A stretch of DNA of 64,000 bases from Blautia faecis (GCF_020554845.1 NZ_JAJCIA010000004.1:1-64000); one strand, 5' to 3'. Shown: positions 33,428 through 42,863, numbered from the stretch's first letter. The notes: generated by a model not told the origin, from the letters alone. Translations and numbers: made by a program.

Positions 33428-36400
33428 TTACTTGAAGACCGAATCATCCTCGTGGATCATGCCGTTGATCTTATCGGCAACGGTCTGTGCGAGTTCATCG
33501 TCGTTCCGGGCATTGTAGCCATTGACCGTGATATACACACCGCCAAGGTTGGTCGTCCGGGTGGTGCCGCCTCCGGCCAGAGCCGCCTGCGGGAAGTTCC
33601 AGCCAGAGCCATCGAAGTGCGGCAGGGTCAGTTCCGGCAGACTGAAGGAACTGATGCCCTCCATACCCTGCTGCACCTTTGCTGCCATCGACTTGATCTG
33701 GCTGATTAGTCCGCCCTCGCCTTTCTTGATGCCGCCGGAAAGCAGCTTCATAAAGTCGGGCATATAGGTGTCCGCATCTGCCAGAGGTCCTTCATCCGGC
33801 ACAGAGAAGTGCAGGAATGAACGGATACCGCTTGCCACACTCTTGACCGCACTGCCGACCCAGCTCACACCCTTCTTGATGCCTCCTGCAATACCGCCAA
33901 CGATATCCTTGCCCCAGCTGACTGCCGAGGAAGCCACGTTCTTGATACCGCCCCAGATGGACGATGCCACGTTGCCGATGGCAGAAGCCGCATTGGAGAT
34001 ACCGTTCTTGATGGCATTTACTCCATTCGAGAATACCGAAGTGACCTTGTTCCAGATATTCGTGACTCCTTCCCGGAAGCCATCGCAGTTTTTCCAGAGA
34101 GCGGTCAGTCCAAGACCGATGCCGCCAACGGCCGCCACTGCGATACCTGCAGGACCCGCCAGACCAGCAAGTGCTGTGCCTGCGGATGCGAGGAAACCAC
34201 CTGCGGAGCTTGCTACGCCTGCAAGAGCCGTACCCGCACCTGCCGCCAGACCAGATACGGCCGTGCCAACCGAGCCGAACAGTCCTGCGATTGCGGAGCC
34301 GGCAGAACCAGCAATTCCGCCCAATGTGGAACCCACACCAGACAGAAGCCCAGAAAGACTGCCGCCTAAGCCGCCGATCTTCGTCACTACACCGGAAAGC
34401 AGCCCGCCCAGATTCGACAGGATTCCCCCACCGCTGGAGCCAAGGCTTCCCAGCTTCGAGATGATACCGGAGATTCCCTCTCCCAGACCGCCCATTTTGG
34501 AGGTCAGCCCGGAGATCAGGTTGCCAAAGTTCGACACGATCTGACCACCATCTGCGCTGCCGATCTTCGACAGGAAACTGCCGATGTTGGACAGCAGACC
34601 GCCTCCGTTTTCGGAGCCAAGAACATTGCCGAGGTTCTGCAACGTACTTCCGAGGTTTCCGATGGTATTCTTCATGGAACCGAGCTTGTCCACAAGCCCC
34701 GTGACCGTATTGACCGTGTCACCGACCTTGCTGATGCCGTTGCCGAGGCTCTTTAAGAAATCCGAGTTGAAGGTATCGCCAAGGCTGCGGATCGCATTTC
34801 CAAGGGAACCGGTCTGAGAACTCAGCTCTCCAATGGAATCCTTTATGTCCGTAAAGCCCTGCTTCACTTCATCGCTCATACTGCCGACTGCTGTTTTGGT
34901 GATACCCTGCAGGTCAGTCCAGAGCTGCTGGAACTGTGTTTTCAGCCCGGAAAGCCCGGCCATCAGCTGGGACTGGATACCGCTGCCCACATCCCTTGCA
35001 GCACTGCCGATACCATTTTGGCTTCTCTTGATCGTGGCAGCAAAACTGCCGACCACAGAATCCATCCAGTCGCCCAGAGAATCTACCGGGGTCGTAAGGT
35101 TGTTGCTCATAGACCCGGCAAGTCCCTGCACGGCTTTCACCACCGACTTGACATTTTTTTTAATGCCGGTCGCCAGCAGCTTCATGAAGTCGGGCATATA
35201 GGTATCTGCATCAGACAGAGGTCCTTCATCTGGTACAGAGAAATGCAGCAGACTTCTGACCCTGCTTGCGACATTTTCCGCCGCTGCGATCACGGAACCG
35301 GCCGCTGCCCGGACACCTGCCGCCATCTGGGAACAGATATCTGCGCCCCAGCGGTATGCAGAAGAAGCAATCGAACCGAGCGAGTTAAAACTGCTCCTGA
35401 TACTTGCAACACCGGAAGAAACCGTGCTGCGCAGGCTGGACATTGCCGAAGACACCGTGGACTTGATGCTGTTGAAGGCAGAGGTCGTGGTGGATTTCAG
35501 TGTGTTCCAGCCGCTTGTGGCCGTACTGCGAACTGCGGATACAGAGGAAGTTGTAAGACTCTTGATGCTGTTCCATGCAGTCGTGATGACCGTCTTGATA
35601 CCATTCCAGCTGGTGTTCGTCAGAGTTTTCACTGCGTTCCATGCGCTTGTCATGGAAGATTTGACAGAAGCAGTTGCCGAAGTAGTCAGAGACTTGATTC
35701 CATTCCATGCTGTGGTGATAACACTCTTGATACCGTTCCAGCTGGTCGTTGTCAGCGACTTTACCGCACTCCATGCACTGGTCATGGAAGATTTGACAGC
35801 TGCTGTCGCAGAGGTCACATTGGATTTCACCGCCGCAAAGCTGGTCTGGATGGTGGTCTTGATGCTGTTCCATGTGCTCGTGGTACTGGTTGTAATGGAA
35901 CTCCATGCGGATCTCATCGCGGCACTCACACCTGCCGTTCCGGTCTTCACCGTCTGGCTGATGGCCGCCCAGCTCTTACTGTATGCCTGCTCCACTCCCC
36001 TCATGGAGTTGGTGATGGAAGTAGACAGCGTGGTGGACAGATTCTCTGCCGCCGCAGTTACAAGGCTGGTGTTGGTCGTGATGCCGTTTGCCAGTCCCTG
36101 CATGAAGTCCGGCATCCAGCTTTCCATATCTGCCAGAGGCCCCTCATCCGGCACAGAGAAGTGCAGGAAAGAGCGGATACGGTCCGCCACTCCCGATACG
36201 GCGCTTGCCACATCCTGAATCCTCGACTGGATACCGGACACAATGTTGCCGATCATGTCCGAGCCCCACGAGAATGCCTGTCCAGCCAGACCCTTGATAA
36301 AGGAAACTGCACTGTTAAAGCCGTTCGTGATGGTGGACTTAATACCGGAAATGGTAGAGGAAATCCCGGATTTCATCGAGTTAAAAGCTGTGGTCGCCGC

Positions 36401-39337
36401 GCTCTTGATGCTGTTACTGAGGGACGAAACCGTAGACTTCATGGCATTCCAGCCGGAAGAAACCACCGATTTGATACCATTTACCACACCGGAGATTTTG
36501 CTGCTGATGGCGCTCCAGATGGAAGAAACCGTGGACTGGATTGCTGAAAGGACAGTCGAAATGACCGTCTTGATTGCATTCCATGCCGTACTCATCCGGG
36601 TCTGAATGCCAGTCAGCAGCGGAGACAGGAACGATACAATAGCGTTCCATACAGTTGTCACCGCGGTCTGGATTGCAGTTAGCACCGTAGATATGGCTGT
36701 CTGGATCGCGGACCAAACCGTAGAGAAAGTCGTCTGCAATCCAGTCAGGATCGGAGTCACAAAGGCGACGATGGCGTTCCAGATGGAAGTGATCTTCGTC
36801 TGGATCGCAGTCAGTGCTGCACCGATCAGGATCTGAATTGCCTGCCAGATGGTTTCAAACAGATATTTGAACGCATCCAACAGAGGTTTCATGGTGTTGT
36901 AGATGCCATTCCACACCGAAGTGATCGTCGTGCTGATGGTGTTCATGACCGTAGAAATCGCAGTCGAGATCGCCGTCCACACAGTTGTCACCGTGGTATG
37001 GATCGTATTCAACACAGAAGAAACGGCTGTGGAAATGGCAGTCCAGATGGTGCTGAAGGTCGTCTGGATACTCGTAAGGACAGTCGTAAAGAAGCTCGAA
37101 ACTGCAGTGAACACAGTCGTTGCCACACTCTGGATAGCAGAAACTGTGTTTGAAAAGAAGCTGCTGATTCCGCTCCACACGGTCTCAAAGAAGCTCTTGA
37201 TACTGCCCCAGACCGTCTGCCAGTCCGTACCGAACAGCCCAAGAAACACATCCAGTGCGCTCTTTAATGCGGTAAGAGTCGTAGAGAATACAGACTTCAC
37301 GCCATCCCAGATACTGGAGAAGATACCCTTCACCGCTTCCCATGCGCCACTCCAGTTGCCGGAGAACACATTGGAAAAGACATCGAACAGACCCAGTAAG
37401 GTATCCAGAACGACGCCGAGGATGGTCGAAATATTCTGGAATGCTCCCTCAAACAACGGGGCAAGCACCTGACAAAGGCCATCCCAGACTGCTTTCAGTA
37501 CCTCGGTGACATCCTTAAAATCAAAGCCCAGCCCATTGATCCGCTGTGTCAGCTGATCACAGAACCCTTTCACCTTGGAAACGATGTCGTTCCAGATACC
37601 GGTAATGGCAGTACGGAATTCCTCGTTCGTATTCCAGAGGTTCATGAACGCCGCCACCAGTGTGCCGATGACCGCCACCACTGCTACGACCGGCCCGGAC
37701 AGACCACCCAGAACCACACCCAGCTTGCTGAACACACCGCTGGCACTGCCCACATGGGTGATAAGAAGCCGGACACCCTTTGCAAGAGAACTGAATCCCC
37801 GCATCGCTGTGCCGACGGTCGATATGGTCTTGCCAAGCACAATGAGCAGCGGACCGATGGATGCCGCCAGGAGCCCGATCTTGATGATCGTTTCCCTGGT
37901 ACCCTCATCCATGCTGTTGAGCTTGTCCACGAACTGCTGCACGGCAGATACGATCTTGCGGATGGTGGGCATCAGGATATCGCCAAAAGAAATAGCCAGC
38001 TCCTCCAGCTGAGATTTCAGGATGGTGAGCTGACCATTTAAGTTGTCCTGCATGGTTTCTGCCATGCTCTCGGATGCGCCGTCACAATTTTCAATGGCAC
38101 CACGCAGTTTGTTGATGTCCGTCTCGCTGGAATTCATCAGGGCAAGGAAACCGGACATCGCATTCTTGCCGACCAGTGCCTCTGCATTGGATGCTTTTTC
38201 AGATTCGGTCAAGCCGGAGAATGCTACACGGCAGTCTGCGAGGATATCGTTCAGGCTCCTCATACTGCCATCTGCATTGCTGGTGGCAATCGTAACCTCA
38301 CCGATGTTCTTGCCTGCAAAGGTCACTTCACCGGAAAGGTTGTTCATGATGGTACGAAGGGACGTACCAGCCTGCGAAGCCTTGATACCACTATTTGCCA
38401 TAAGTCCGATGGCTTCTGCGGTATCCTCTGCCGAGAACCCCAGCGCACCGGCAATAGGCGCACAGTACTTGAACGTCTCGCCCATCATGGAGACGTTGGT
38501 GTTCGCATTGGAGGAAGCGGCTGCGAGGATATCGGCAAAATGCCCAGAATCCGCAGCGGATAAGCCGAACGCGGTAAGGGCATCGGTAACAATATCTGAA
38601 GTCGTAGCGAGGTCTTCACCCGAAGCGGCCGCGAGGTTCATGACGCCCTCGATGCCGTTCAGCATGTCAGAAGTCTTCCATCCGGCCATGGCCATGTATT
38701 CCATCGCCGAAGCTGCCTCGGATGCAGAGAACTTGGTCTTTGCACCCATCTCACGGGCTTTCGCACGGAGCTGGTCAAAGTCATCCCCGGTCGCACCGGA
38801 AATGGCAGAGACCTTACTCATCTCGGAATCAAAATCGGCTGCGGTCTTCACTGCGGCAGTGCCAAGACCCGTCACAGCGGCAGTCACCGGAAGGAACTTC
38901 TTGCCTACATTCTCCACAGAAGATCCGATGTTCTGGAGCTTTTCTCCAGCTTCATCGATCTTGGCAAGCGTCGCATTGGTAGTAGCCGCCTGATCCTGTA
39001 AGGATCGCAGATTCTGTTCGGTCTCCACGATCTCACGCTGAAGAGCATCGTACTGCTGCTGGGTGATCTCACCGTTGGCAAGCTGCTCATTAGCCTGCTG
39101 TGCGGCAGTTTTCAAAGTTGCCAGCTTTTCCTTAGTGGCTTCAATGGCATCCTTCAGCATCTTCTGCTTCTGGACGACCAGTTCTGTATTGGAAGGGTCC
39201 AGTTTCAGGAGTTTGTTGACATCCTTCAGTCCGGACTGCGTCCCCTTGATTGATTTGTTTACACTTTCCAGTGCTTTGGAGAGCTTTGTGGTATCGCCGC
39301 CGATCTCAACGGTGATGCCCTGGATTCTGGATGCCAT
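33428..39337 (-). CDS. Tape measure protein, very long
   Basis: 1969 residues from ATG 39337 (AGGAGG 11 bases upstream; the frame also opens at 39382). TP901-type N terminus: coiled coil to ~125, then the conserved domain with MAGWKTSDMLNGIEGVMNLAA near 230. Residues ~600-1050 and ~1130-1320 are long runs of ~20-residue Trp-containing repeats (TVWNAIVSFLSPLLTGIQT type). The segment HFSVPDEGPLAD...MPDFM occurs three times (DNA about 33760, 35200 and 36100). Long Gly-rich hydrophobic helices follow near 1650-1800. It sets tail length and may help membrane passage; using the usual ~1.5 angstrom per residue, the tail would be near 290 nm. Confidence 0.93.
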   Translation of the reverse strand: MASRIQGITVEIGGDTTKLSKALESVNKSIKGTQSGLKDVNKLLKLDPSNTELVVQKQKMLKDAIEATKEKLATLKTAAQQANEQLANGEITQQQYDALQREIVETEQNLRSLQDQAATTNATLAKIDEAGEKLQNIGSSVENVGKKFLPVTAAVTGLGTAAVKTAADFDSEMSKVSAISGATGDDFDQLRAKAREMGAKTKFSASEAASAMEYMAMAGWKTSDMLNGIEGVMNLAAASGEDLATTSDIVTDALTAFGLSAADSGHFADILAAASSNANTNVSMMGETFKYCAPIAGALGFSAEDTAEAIGLMANSGIKASQAGTSLRTIMNNLSGEVTFAGKNIGEVTIATSNADGSMRSLNDILADCRVAFSGLTESEKASNAEALVGKNAMSGFLALMNSSETDINKLRGAIENCDGASESMAETMQDNLNGQLTILKSQLEELAISFGDILMPTIRKIVSAVQQFVDKLNSMDEGTRETIIKIGLLAASIGPLLIVLGKTISTVGTAMRGFSSLAKGVRLLITHVGSASGVFSKLGVVLGGLSGPVVAVVAVIGTLVAAFMNLWNTNEEFRTAITGIWNDIVSKVKGFCDQLTQRINGLGFDFKDVTEVLKAVWDGLCQVLAPLFEGAFQNISTILGVVLDTLLGLFDVFSNVFSGNWSGAWEAVKGIFSSIWDGVKSVFSTTLTALKSALDVFLGLFGTDWQTVWGSIKSFFETVWSGISSFFSNTVSAIQSVATTVFTAVSSFFTTVLTSIQTTFSTIWTAISTAVSSVLNTIHTTVTTVWTAISTAISTVMNTISTTITSVWNGIYNTMKPLLDAFKYLFETIWQAIQILIGAALTAIQTKITSIWNAIVAFVTPILTGLQTTFSTVWSAIQTAISTVLTAIQTAVTTVWNAIVSFLSPLLTGIQTRMSTAWNAIKTVISTVLSAIQSTVSSIWSAISSKISGVVNGIKSVVSSGWNAMKSTVSSLSNSIKSAATTAFNSMKSGISSTISGIKSTITNGFNSAVSFIKGLAGQAFSWGSDMIGNIVSGIQSRIQDVASAVSGVADRIRSFLHFSVPDEGPLADMESWMPDFMQGLANGITTNTSLVTAAAENLSTTLSTSITNSMRGVEQAYSKSWAAISQTVKTGTAGVSAAMRSAWSSITTSTTSTWNSIKTTIQTSFAAVKSNVTSATAAVKSSMTSAWSAVKSLTTTSWNGIKSVITTAWNGIKSLTTSATASVKSSMTSAWNAVKTLTNTSWNGIKTVITTAWNSIKSLTTSSVSAVRSTATSGWNTLKSTTTSAFNSIKSTVSSAMSSLRSTVSSGVASIRSSFNSLGSIASSAYRWGADICSQMAAGVRAAAGSVIAAAENVASRVRSLLHFSVPDEGPLSDADTYMPDFMKLLATGIKKNVKSVVKAVQGLAGSMSNNLTTPVDSLGDWMDSVVGSFAATIKRSQNGIGSAARDVGSGIQSQLMAGLSGLKTQFQQLWTDLQGITKTAVGSMSDEVKQGFTDIKDSIGELSSQTGSLGNAIRSLGDTFNSDFLKSLGNGISKVGDTVNTVTGLVDKLGSMKNTIGNLGSTLQNLGNVLGSENGGGLLSNIGSFLSKIGSADGGQIVSNFGNLISGLTSKMGGLGEGISGIISKLGSLGSSGGGILSNLGGLLSGVVTKIGGLGGSLSGLLSGVGSTLGGIAGSAGSAIAGLFGSVGTAVSGLAAGAGTALAGVASSAGGFLASAGTALAGLAGPAGIAVAAVGGIGLGLTALWKNCDGFREGVTNIWNKVTSVFSNGVNAIKNGISNAASAIGNVASSIWGGIKNVASSAVSWGKDIVGGIAGGIKKGVSWVGSAVKSVASGIRSFLHFSVPDEGPLADADTYMPDFMKLLSGGIKKGEGGLISQIKSMAAKVQQGMEGISSFSLPELTLPHFDGSGWNFPQAALAGGGTTRTTNLGGVYITVNGYNARNDDELAQTVADKINGMIHEDDSVFK

Positions 39338-39480
39338 TTGCGTAACCACCTCCTCGCAGGCATGAAAAAAGCCCATCTGCACGAAGCAGACAGGCTAAAG
39401 GAAAAAATGCTATTAGCTGTGTATCAAAGTCATCCTTTCAGCATACAATATATTTATCAGTAAATTTATCGACTAACCGG

Positions 39481-39509
39481 TTGATATTTTTGCAAACGTG
39501 TGCTATAAT
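39481..39509 (+). promoter_or_regulatory. Promoter of the toxin-antitoxin cassette
   Basis: TTGATA at 39481, 17 bases, TATAAT at 39504: an almost perfect sigma-A promoter pointing away from the late operon. Confidence 0.85.
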
Positions 39510-39535
39510 GCAATCAAAGAAAGGAGTTGACGATT

Positions 39536-39859
39536 ATGGCTTCTGTTATGAGTGCTATTACCAACACTGTTCCAATCACCCAATTCAACCGTGGTCTTGC
39601 CGGAAAAATATTTGAAGATGTCAAGCAGTGCGGTGCCAAGGTTGTTATGAAAAACAATGCTGCCGAATGCGTTCTCATCTCCCCGGACGAATATGTCCGT
39701 TTAATGGATGAATTAAATGATGCTCGTCTGCTGGCTGTTGCTTCTGAACGTATGGCACACTTTGATCCCACCTCTTTGATTTCTGAGGAAGAAATGAACC
39801 GCCGTCTCGGTGTTACAGAAGACGATCTCGCCGGTTTTGACGAGGTAGAAATCGAATGA
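39536..39859 (+). CDS. Antitoxin, Phd/YefM-RelB type
   Basis: 107 residues from ATG 39536 (AAAGGAG 10 bases upstream; TTG at 39527 is too close). The N terminus TNTVPITQFNRGLAGKIFEDVKQCGAKVVMKNNAAECVLISPDEYVRL is the Phd/YefM DNA-binding fold. The rest is the flexible toxin-wrapping tail (SEEEMNRRLGVTEDDL). It should neutralise the RelE-like toxin and repress the cassette. Its stop overlaps the toxin start by 4 bases. Confidence 0.88.
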   Translation: MASVMSAITNTVPITQFNRGLAGKIFEDVKQCGAKVVMKNNAAECVLISPDEYVRLMDELNDARLLAVASERMAHFDPTSLISEEEMNRRLGVTEDDLAGFDEVEIE

Positions 39860-40191
39860 GCTGGAAAGTTGAATACCTCCCTGAAGCAGAAAAAGACCTC
39901 AAAGGTTTAGATGGTAGCCAGCGCAATCTTGTTCTGAAAGCCATCAAAAAAGTTCAGCAAAATCCACTGCCTGTTGATGAACAGGGCTACGGCAAACCGC
40001 TCGGCAATCACAACAGCACTAACCTTGCAGGACTTCTGAAAATCAAACTCCGCTCTGCGGGTCTGCGCATTGTCTATCAGCTTCGACGTACTGAGACATC
40101 TATGATGATTATTGTCATTGGAGTCCGTGCTGATGAAGAAGTGTACGAACTTGCCCAGAAGAGAGTTCTGAAGCACGAAAAGTCCGATTGA
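39856..40191 (+). CDS. Toxin, RelE/ParE superfamily
   Basis: 111 residues. WKVEYLPEAEKDLKGLDGSQRNLVLKAIKKVQQNP, LKIKLRSAGLRIVYQL and VIGVRADEEVYELAQKR are the RelE-type mRNA interferase fold, with basic residues around LRSAGLRIVY. It probably cuts mRNA at the ribosome; ParE-like gyrase poisoning is less likely given the KLRSAGLRIVY form. The cassette reads against the surrounding tail genes and has its own promoter and terminator, so it is a moron that can be expressed in the lysogen. Confidence 0.88.
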   Translation: MSWKVEYLPEAEKDLKGLDGSQRNLVLKAIKKVQQNPLPVDEQGYGKPLGNHNSTNLAGLLKIKLRSAGLRIVYQLRRTETSMMIIVIGVRADEEVYELAQKRVLKHEKSD

Positions 40192-40228
40192 CTTTTTCTG
40201 CCTAATCGACTATACTTTGATGATGATC

Positions 40229-40259
40229 AGGTTTCGGTAACCTTGCGAGGTCCGAGACC
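40229..40259 (+). other. Structured 3' region of the toxin transcript
   Basis: GGTTTCGG pairs with CCGAGACC around an inner ACC/GGT hairpin, 38 bases past the toxin stop and before the terminator. It may be a 3' UTR structure or small RNA; no known RNA family recognised. Confidence 0.35.
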
Positions 40260-40289
40260 GGGAAGATGACCTTCGGGCCACCTTCTTTC

Positions 40290-40321
40290 TCCCCCAGTTG
40301 TGCACGGCTGGGGGATTTTTT
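40290..40321 (+). terminator. Terminator of the toxin-antitoxin cassette
   Basis: TCCCCCAG pairs with CTGGGGGA, followed by TTTTTT at 40316-40321. Confidence 0.88.
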
Positions 40322-40388
40322 ATACCCATTGCCAGACGATTGTGCTTATTTCATTCACAATATAAGCACGTTCGTCTGTTTTTTCGCC

Positions 40389-40553
40389 TTAGAACCGGTC
40401 AAAGTCCTCCTGCGATGCCAGTTCCTTATACGGATACTCGTCGTTCTGCCGCTCCGTAAACATATCATTGACCAACCCGATGGTCAGCAGGTCGAGGTCG
40501 GCGATGCTGATACCGAGCTGTACACAGCGCAGCAGAAAGAGCGGGGTGGTCAT
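40389..40553 (-). CDS. Small downstream tail assembly chaperone partner
   Basis: 54 residues (MTTPLFLLRCVQLGISIADLDLLTIGLVNDMF...). Its ATG overlaps the stop of the previous gene (ATGA, 4 bases). The position between the gpG-like chaperone and the tape measure, and the short hydrophobic-acidic character, fit the second tail assembly chaperone (gpGT-like or a Gp14-type partner). The open frame extends upstream to 40730, as needed for a frameshift fusion, but no clear slippery heptamer was seen. Confidence 0.65.
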   Translation of the reverse strand: MTTPLFLLRCVQLGISIADLDLLTIGLVNDMFTERQNDEYPYKELASQEDFDRF

Positions 40554-40930
40554 TTCCCGCTCACTTTTTCGAGGTTTTTTCTGGATTCCACCTCCGTCTG
40601 CACGTTCAGACCCCACAGTTCGATCAGCTGGGGCAGGATCTGGTAGATGGAGAAGGTGTTGAACTGGTCCAGAAACTCCTCCGGGCTGTCCGGCACCTTT
40701 GCCGGGTCCGCATGACGAGCCATCAGCCATGCCAGGTCCTCGAACATCTCCAGACTGAACAGGTCGAGGTTGGAATTGTCCTCATCGTTCTCCCCCACGC
40801 TCTTTTCCAGCTGGCGCAGGTCTTTATAAATGTCACGGCCAAACTTGATGCGGTACAGGCGCGGCACGGCGGCACTTGCCTTAAAAGTGACTTCCTTGCC
40901 ATCGATCTCGATTTTCTTCGTAACTGCCAT
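40550..40930 (-). CDS. Tail assembly chaperone, gpG-like
   Basis: 126 residues from ATG 40930 (GGAGG 9 bases upstream). VTKKIEIDGKEVTFKASAAVPRLYRIKFGRDIYKDL is the start pattern of Firmicutes phage tail assembly chaperones. It should hold the tape measure during tail polymerisation and is not in the final virion. The position just before the tape measure in transcription order is conserved; here the plus-strand toxin-antitoxin cassette lies in between. Confidence 0.8.
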   Translation of the reverse strand: MAVTKKIEIDGKEVTFKASAAVPRLYRIKFGRDIYKDLRQLEKSVGENDEDNSNLDLFSLEMFEDLAWLMARHADPAKVPDSPEEFLDQFNTFSIYQILPQLIELWGLNVQTEVESRKNLEKVSGK

Positions 40931-40996
40931 AATCGTAATCCTCCAAAATTTCATGTAAAATTGGCAGAGCCGAAGCCCTGCCGTATATCGTGTTTC

Positions 40997-41824
40997 TTAC
41001 TCTGCCGGGTCAATGCTCACCAGTGCATTACCGCCGCTCACAGTAGGCAGCTTACCATCCCACTTCTGGATCTTCTGGTACTCGATCAGCGTATCGGACA
41101 GGCTTTCTGCCAGTTTGCGGTTTGCCTCTGCCTGTGCTTCTGCGGCAATGGAAGTCTTCTGGGCTTCCGCCTCTGCATTGGTGATTGCCACCTGCTTATC
41201 CGCTTCTGCCTTGGCAATGGCGGCTTCATTCTCGATCTTCTGCTTATCTGCATTCTGCTGTGCAATGGACTTCTGCTGGATGGCTTCGTTATAAGCATCC
41301 TCGAAATTCATGTCGTTGATGACGACCTTGTTCACAAACACAACGTCCTCACCATATTTCTGCACAAGGGATTCTGCCAGCTTCTGTTGTGCCAGAGGCT
41401 CAATCTTGGTGCGGTTTGTCACCTCATTGGGGCCAAGTTCAGCCATCGCAGACTTGATGGCAGATGCCACCAGCTCATCACCAACCAGATTCTTGATGTC
41501 GGACACATTCGCATACAGCCATGCACTCTTCTCAGGAAGCACCTGATAGGTCACGATCACATCAGCGGCATACACAGGGGTCTTGTCGGAGGCTTCGCCC
41601 CAGACCTGCGCTTCGATGTGCTTATCCTGCTGCTTGTTGTTGACCTTGTGGATGCTCTGCACAAAGGGAATGCAGAAGTTGAGCTTGCCGCTCTGAATGG
41701 TGGTTTTCTGGATCTGACCGAAGCTGGTCTTCACGCCCGTGTAACCGGTGGGGATGATGTGGAACGAGCAGACAGCCAGCACCAGAACGATGATCACTGC
41801 GAACAAAGGAAAAAACTTCTTCAT
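40997..41824 (-). CDS. SPFH/Band 7 (prohibitin-like) membrane protein
   Basis: 275 residues from ATG 41824 (AGAGGT upstream). N-terminal membrane anchor MKKFFPLFAVIIVLVLAVCSF, then the SPFH domain (IIPTGYTGVKTSFGQIQKTTIQSGKLNFCIPFVQSIHKV) to ~190 and a long Ala/Glu/Lys coiled coil (IAKAEADKQVAITNAEAEAQ) to ~250. Prohibitin-type proteins form ring scaffolds on membranes. A copy between the major tail protein and the tail chaperones is not part of a normal tail module; it may be a cargo gene altering the host membrane. It has its own ribosome site and gaps on both sides. Confidence 0.85.
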   Translation of the reverse strand: MKKFFPLFAVIIVLVLAVCSFHIIPTGYTGVKTSFGQIQKTTIQSGKLNFCIPFVQSIHKVNNKQQDKHIEAQVWGEASDKTPVYAADVIVTYQVLPEKSAWLYANVSDIKNLVGDELVASAIKSAMAELGPNEVTNRTKIEPLAQQKLAESLVQKYGEDVVFVNKVVINDMNFEDAYNEAIQQKSIAQQNADKQKIENEAAIAKAEADKQVAITNAEAEAQKTSIAAEAQAEANRKLAESLSDTLIEYQKIQKWDGKLPTVSGGNALVSIDPAE

Positions 41825-41886
41825 AATCGTATACCTCTTTATAATAATGTAAGCAGAGCCGAAGCCCTGCAGTGTGTGTCGGTCAC

Positions 41887-42501
41887 TTAGCCCTGCGGCT
41901 CCTCGGTGTGACTGGTGTCTTCGGTGTCCACAGCTTCTGCCTGCGGCTCGTAGACCGCATCGTACCATTTGTTATAGACATCATCGGTGGTGTTAGTACC
42001 GGTCTTTGCCTTGACATAACCGTTTGCCAGAGGGGTTGCCTGCAGGTTCAGAGTGTCCGTCTTGACTTCCTTACTGTCCTCATTGGTCTCACCCTCGATG
42101 GACGGACGGCTTGCCACACAGTTGTACAGCACATGACGGATGTGGCGCTGGTCGCCATCGAACTCAAACAGGAAGGCGAAATGCTCCAGTTCCACATTGG
42201 CGTTCTCAGCAAGCACGCCGTTGCCATCCAGCTCCTCGTGCATGATGTCCGTGAGGAAGCTCTCCGGGATCAGTGCGATTTCCAGATCACCCTCGTAGCC
42301 GGAGTTGTTATTCACGACATAGTAGGCGATATTGTCCGCATAAAACGGCTCGATCTCGCCATTGGCATCCATCGAAAGACTGACTGCACCGGGGATGCGG
42401 ACCGGCTTCGCATAGGTGACACTGCCATCTTCGTCAAAGGTCGCCTTTGCATAATGGCAGTTTTTCAGGCCAAATTTGACCTTATTGCTTTTCTTCGACA
42501 T
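41887..42501 (-). CDS. Major tail protein
   Basis: 204 residues. VKFGLKNCHYAKATFDEDGSVTYAKPVRIPGAVSLSMDANGEIEPFYADNIAYYV matches phi13-family major tail tube proteins of Firmicutes siphoviruses. It polymerises into the tail tube. The Asp/Glu/Thr-rich C terminus (~180-204) is probably disordered. GGAGG 6-7 bases before the ATG. Confidence 0.88.
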   Translation of the reverse strand: MSKKSNKVKFGLKNCHYAKATFDEDGSVTYAKPVRIPGAVSLSMDANGEIEPFYADNIAYYVVNNNSGYEGDLEIALIPESFLTDIMHEELDGNGVLAENANVELEHFAFLFEFDGDQRHIRHVLYNCVASRPSIEGETNEDSKEVKTDTLNLQATPLANGYVKAKTGTNTTDDVYNKWYDAVYEPQAEAVDTEDTSHTEEPQG

Positions 42502-42535
42502 AGTGTTCCTCCCATAAAAATATCCTGCATGAGCA

Positions 42536-42853
42536 TCACACAGTCAGCTCATACAGGACTTCATACATTTTTTCGGTTTCGATCCAGACCTCGCTTTTCT
42601 CATAGTAGAGTTCGTGTGCGGTCAGGACTTCTTCAATAGTTGCTTCCATATCCGGGTCTTTGTAATCGGTGTACACCTCGATGTCCAGCCGGTTGAAATG
42701 GTGGTACACAAGGTTATCTGCGCCGAAATTCTCGGCTTTCGGATACAGGAAGCAGATAAACGGTGGATCAGGACTCTCCCCTTCTGCGAAATGGTCATAC
42801 GCATAAGGAAGCCCCATTTCCTCCACCAGAGCTTTTACTTCTTCGTGGGTCAT
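42536..42853 (-). CDS. Tail terminator / tail completion protein
   Basis: 105 residues, placed between the gp10-like protein and the major tail protein, where siphoviruses encode the tail terminator ring. It has the short alpha/beta pattern MTHEEVKALVEEMGLPYAYDHF, PPFICFLYP, RLDIEVYTD. Assignment rests mainly on gene order. Confidence 0.65.
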   Translation of the reverse strand: MTHEEVKALVEEMGLPYAYDHFAEGESPDPPFICFLYPKAENFGADNLVYHHFNRLDIEVYTDYKDPDMEATIEEVLTAHELYYEKSEVWIETEKMYEVLYELTV

Positions 42854-42863
42854 TGGTTTCTCC

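Noticed and set aside
35018..36547. 509-codon plus-strand frame opposite the tape measure
   Set aside because: It is the antisense of the tape-measure repeats; the Arg/Cys/Gly composition is that of a shadow frame.
40389..40730. Programmed -1 frameshift producing a long tail chaperone
   Set aside because: The frames overlap as required, but no standard slippery heptamer was found near the ATGA overlap, so only coupling is claimed.
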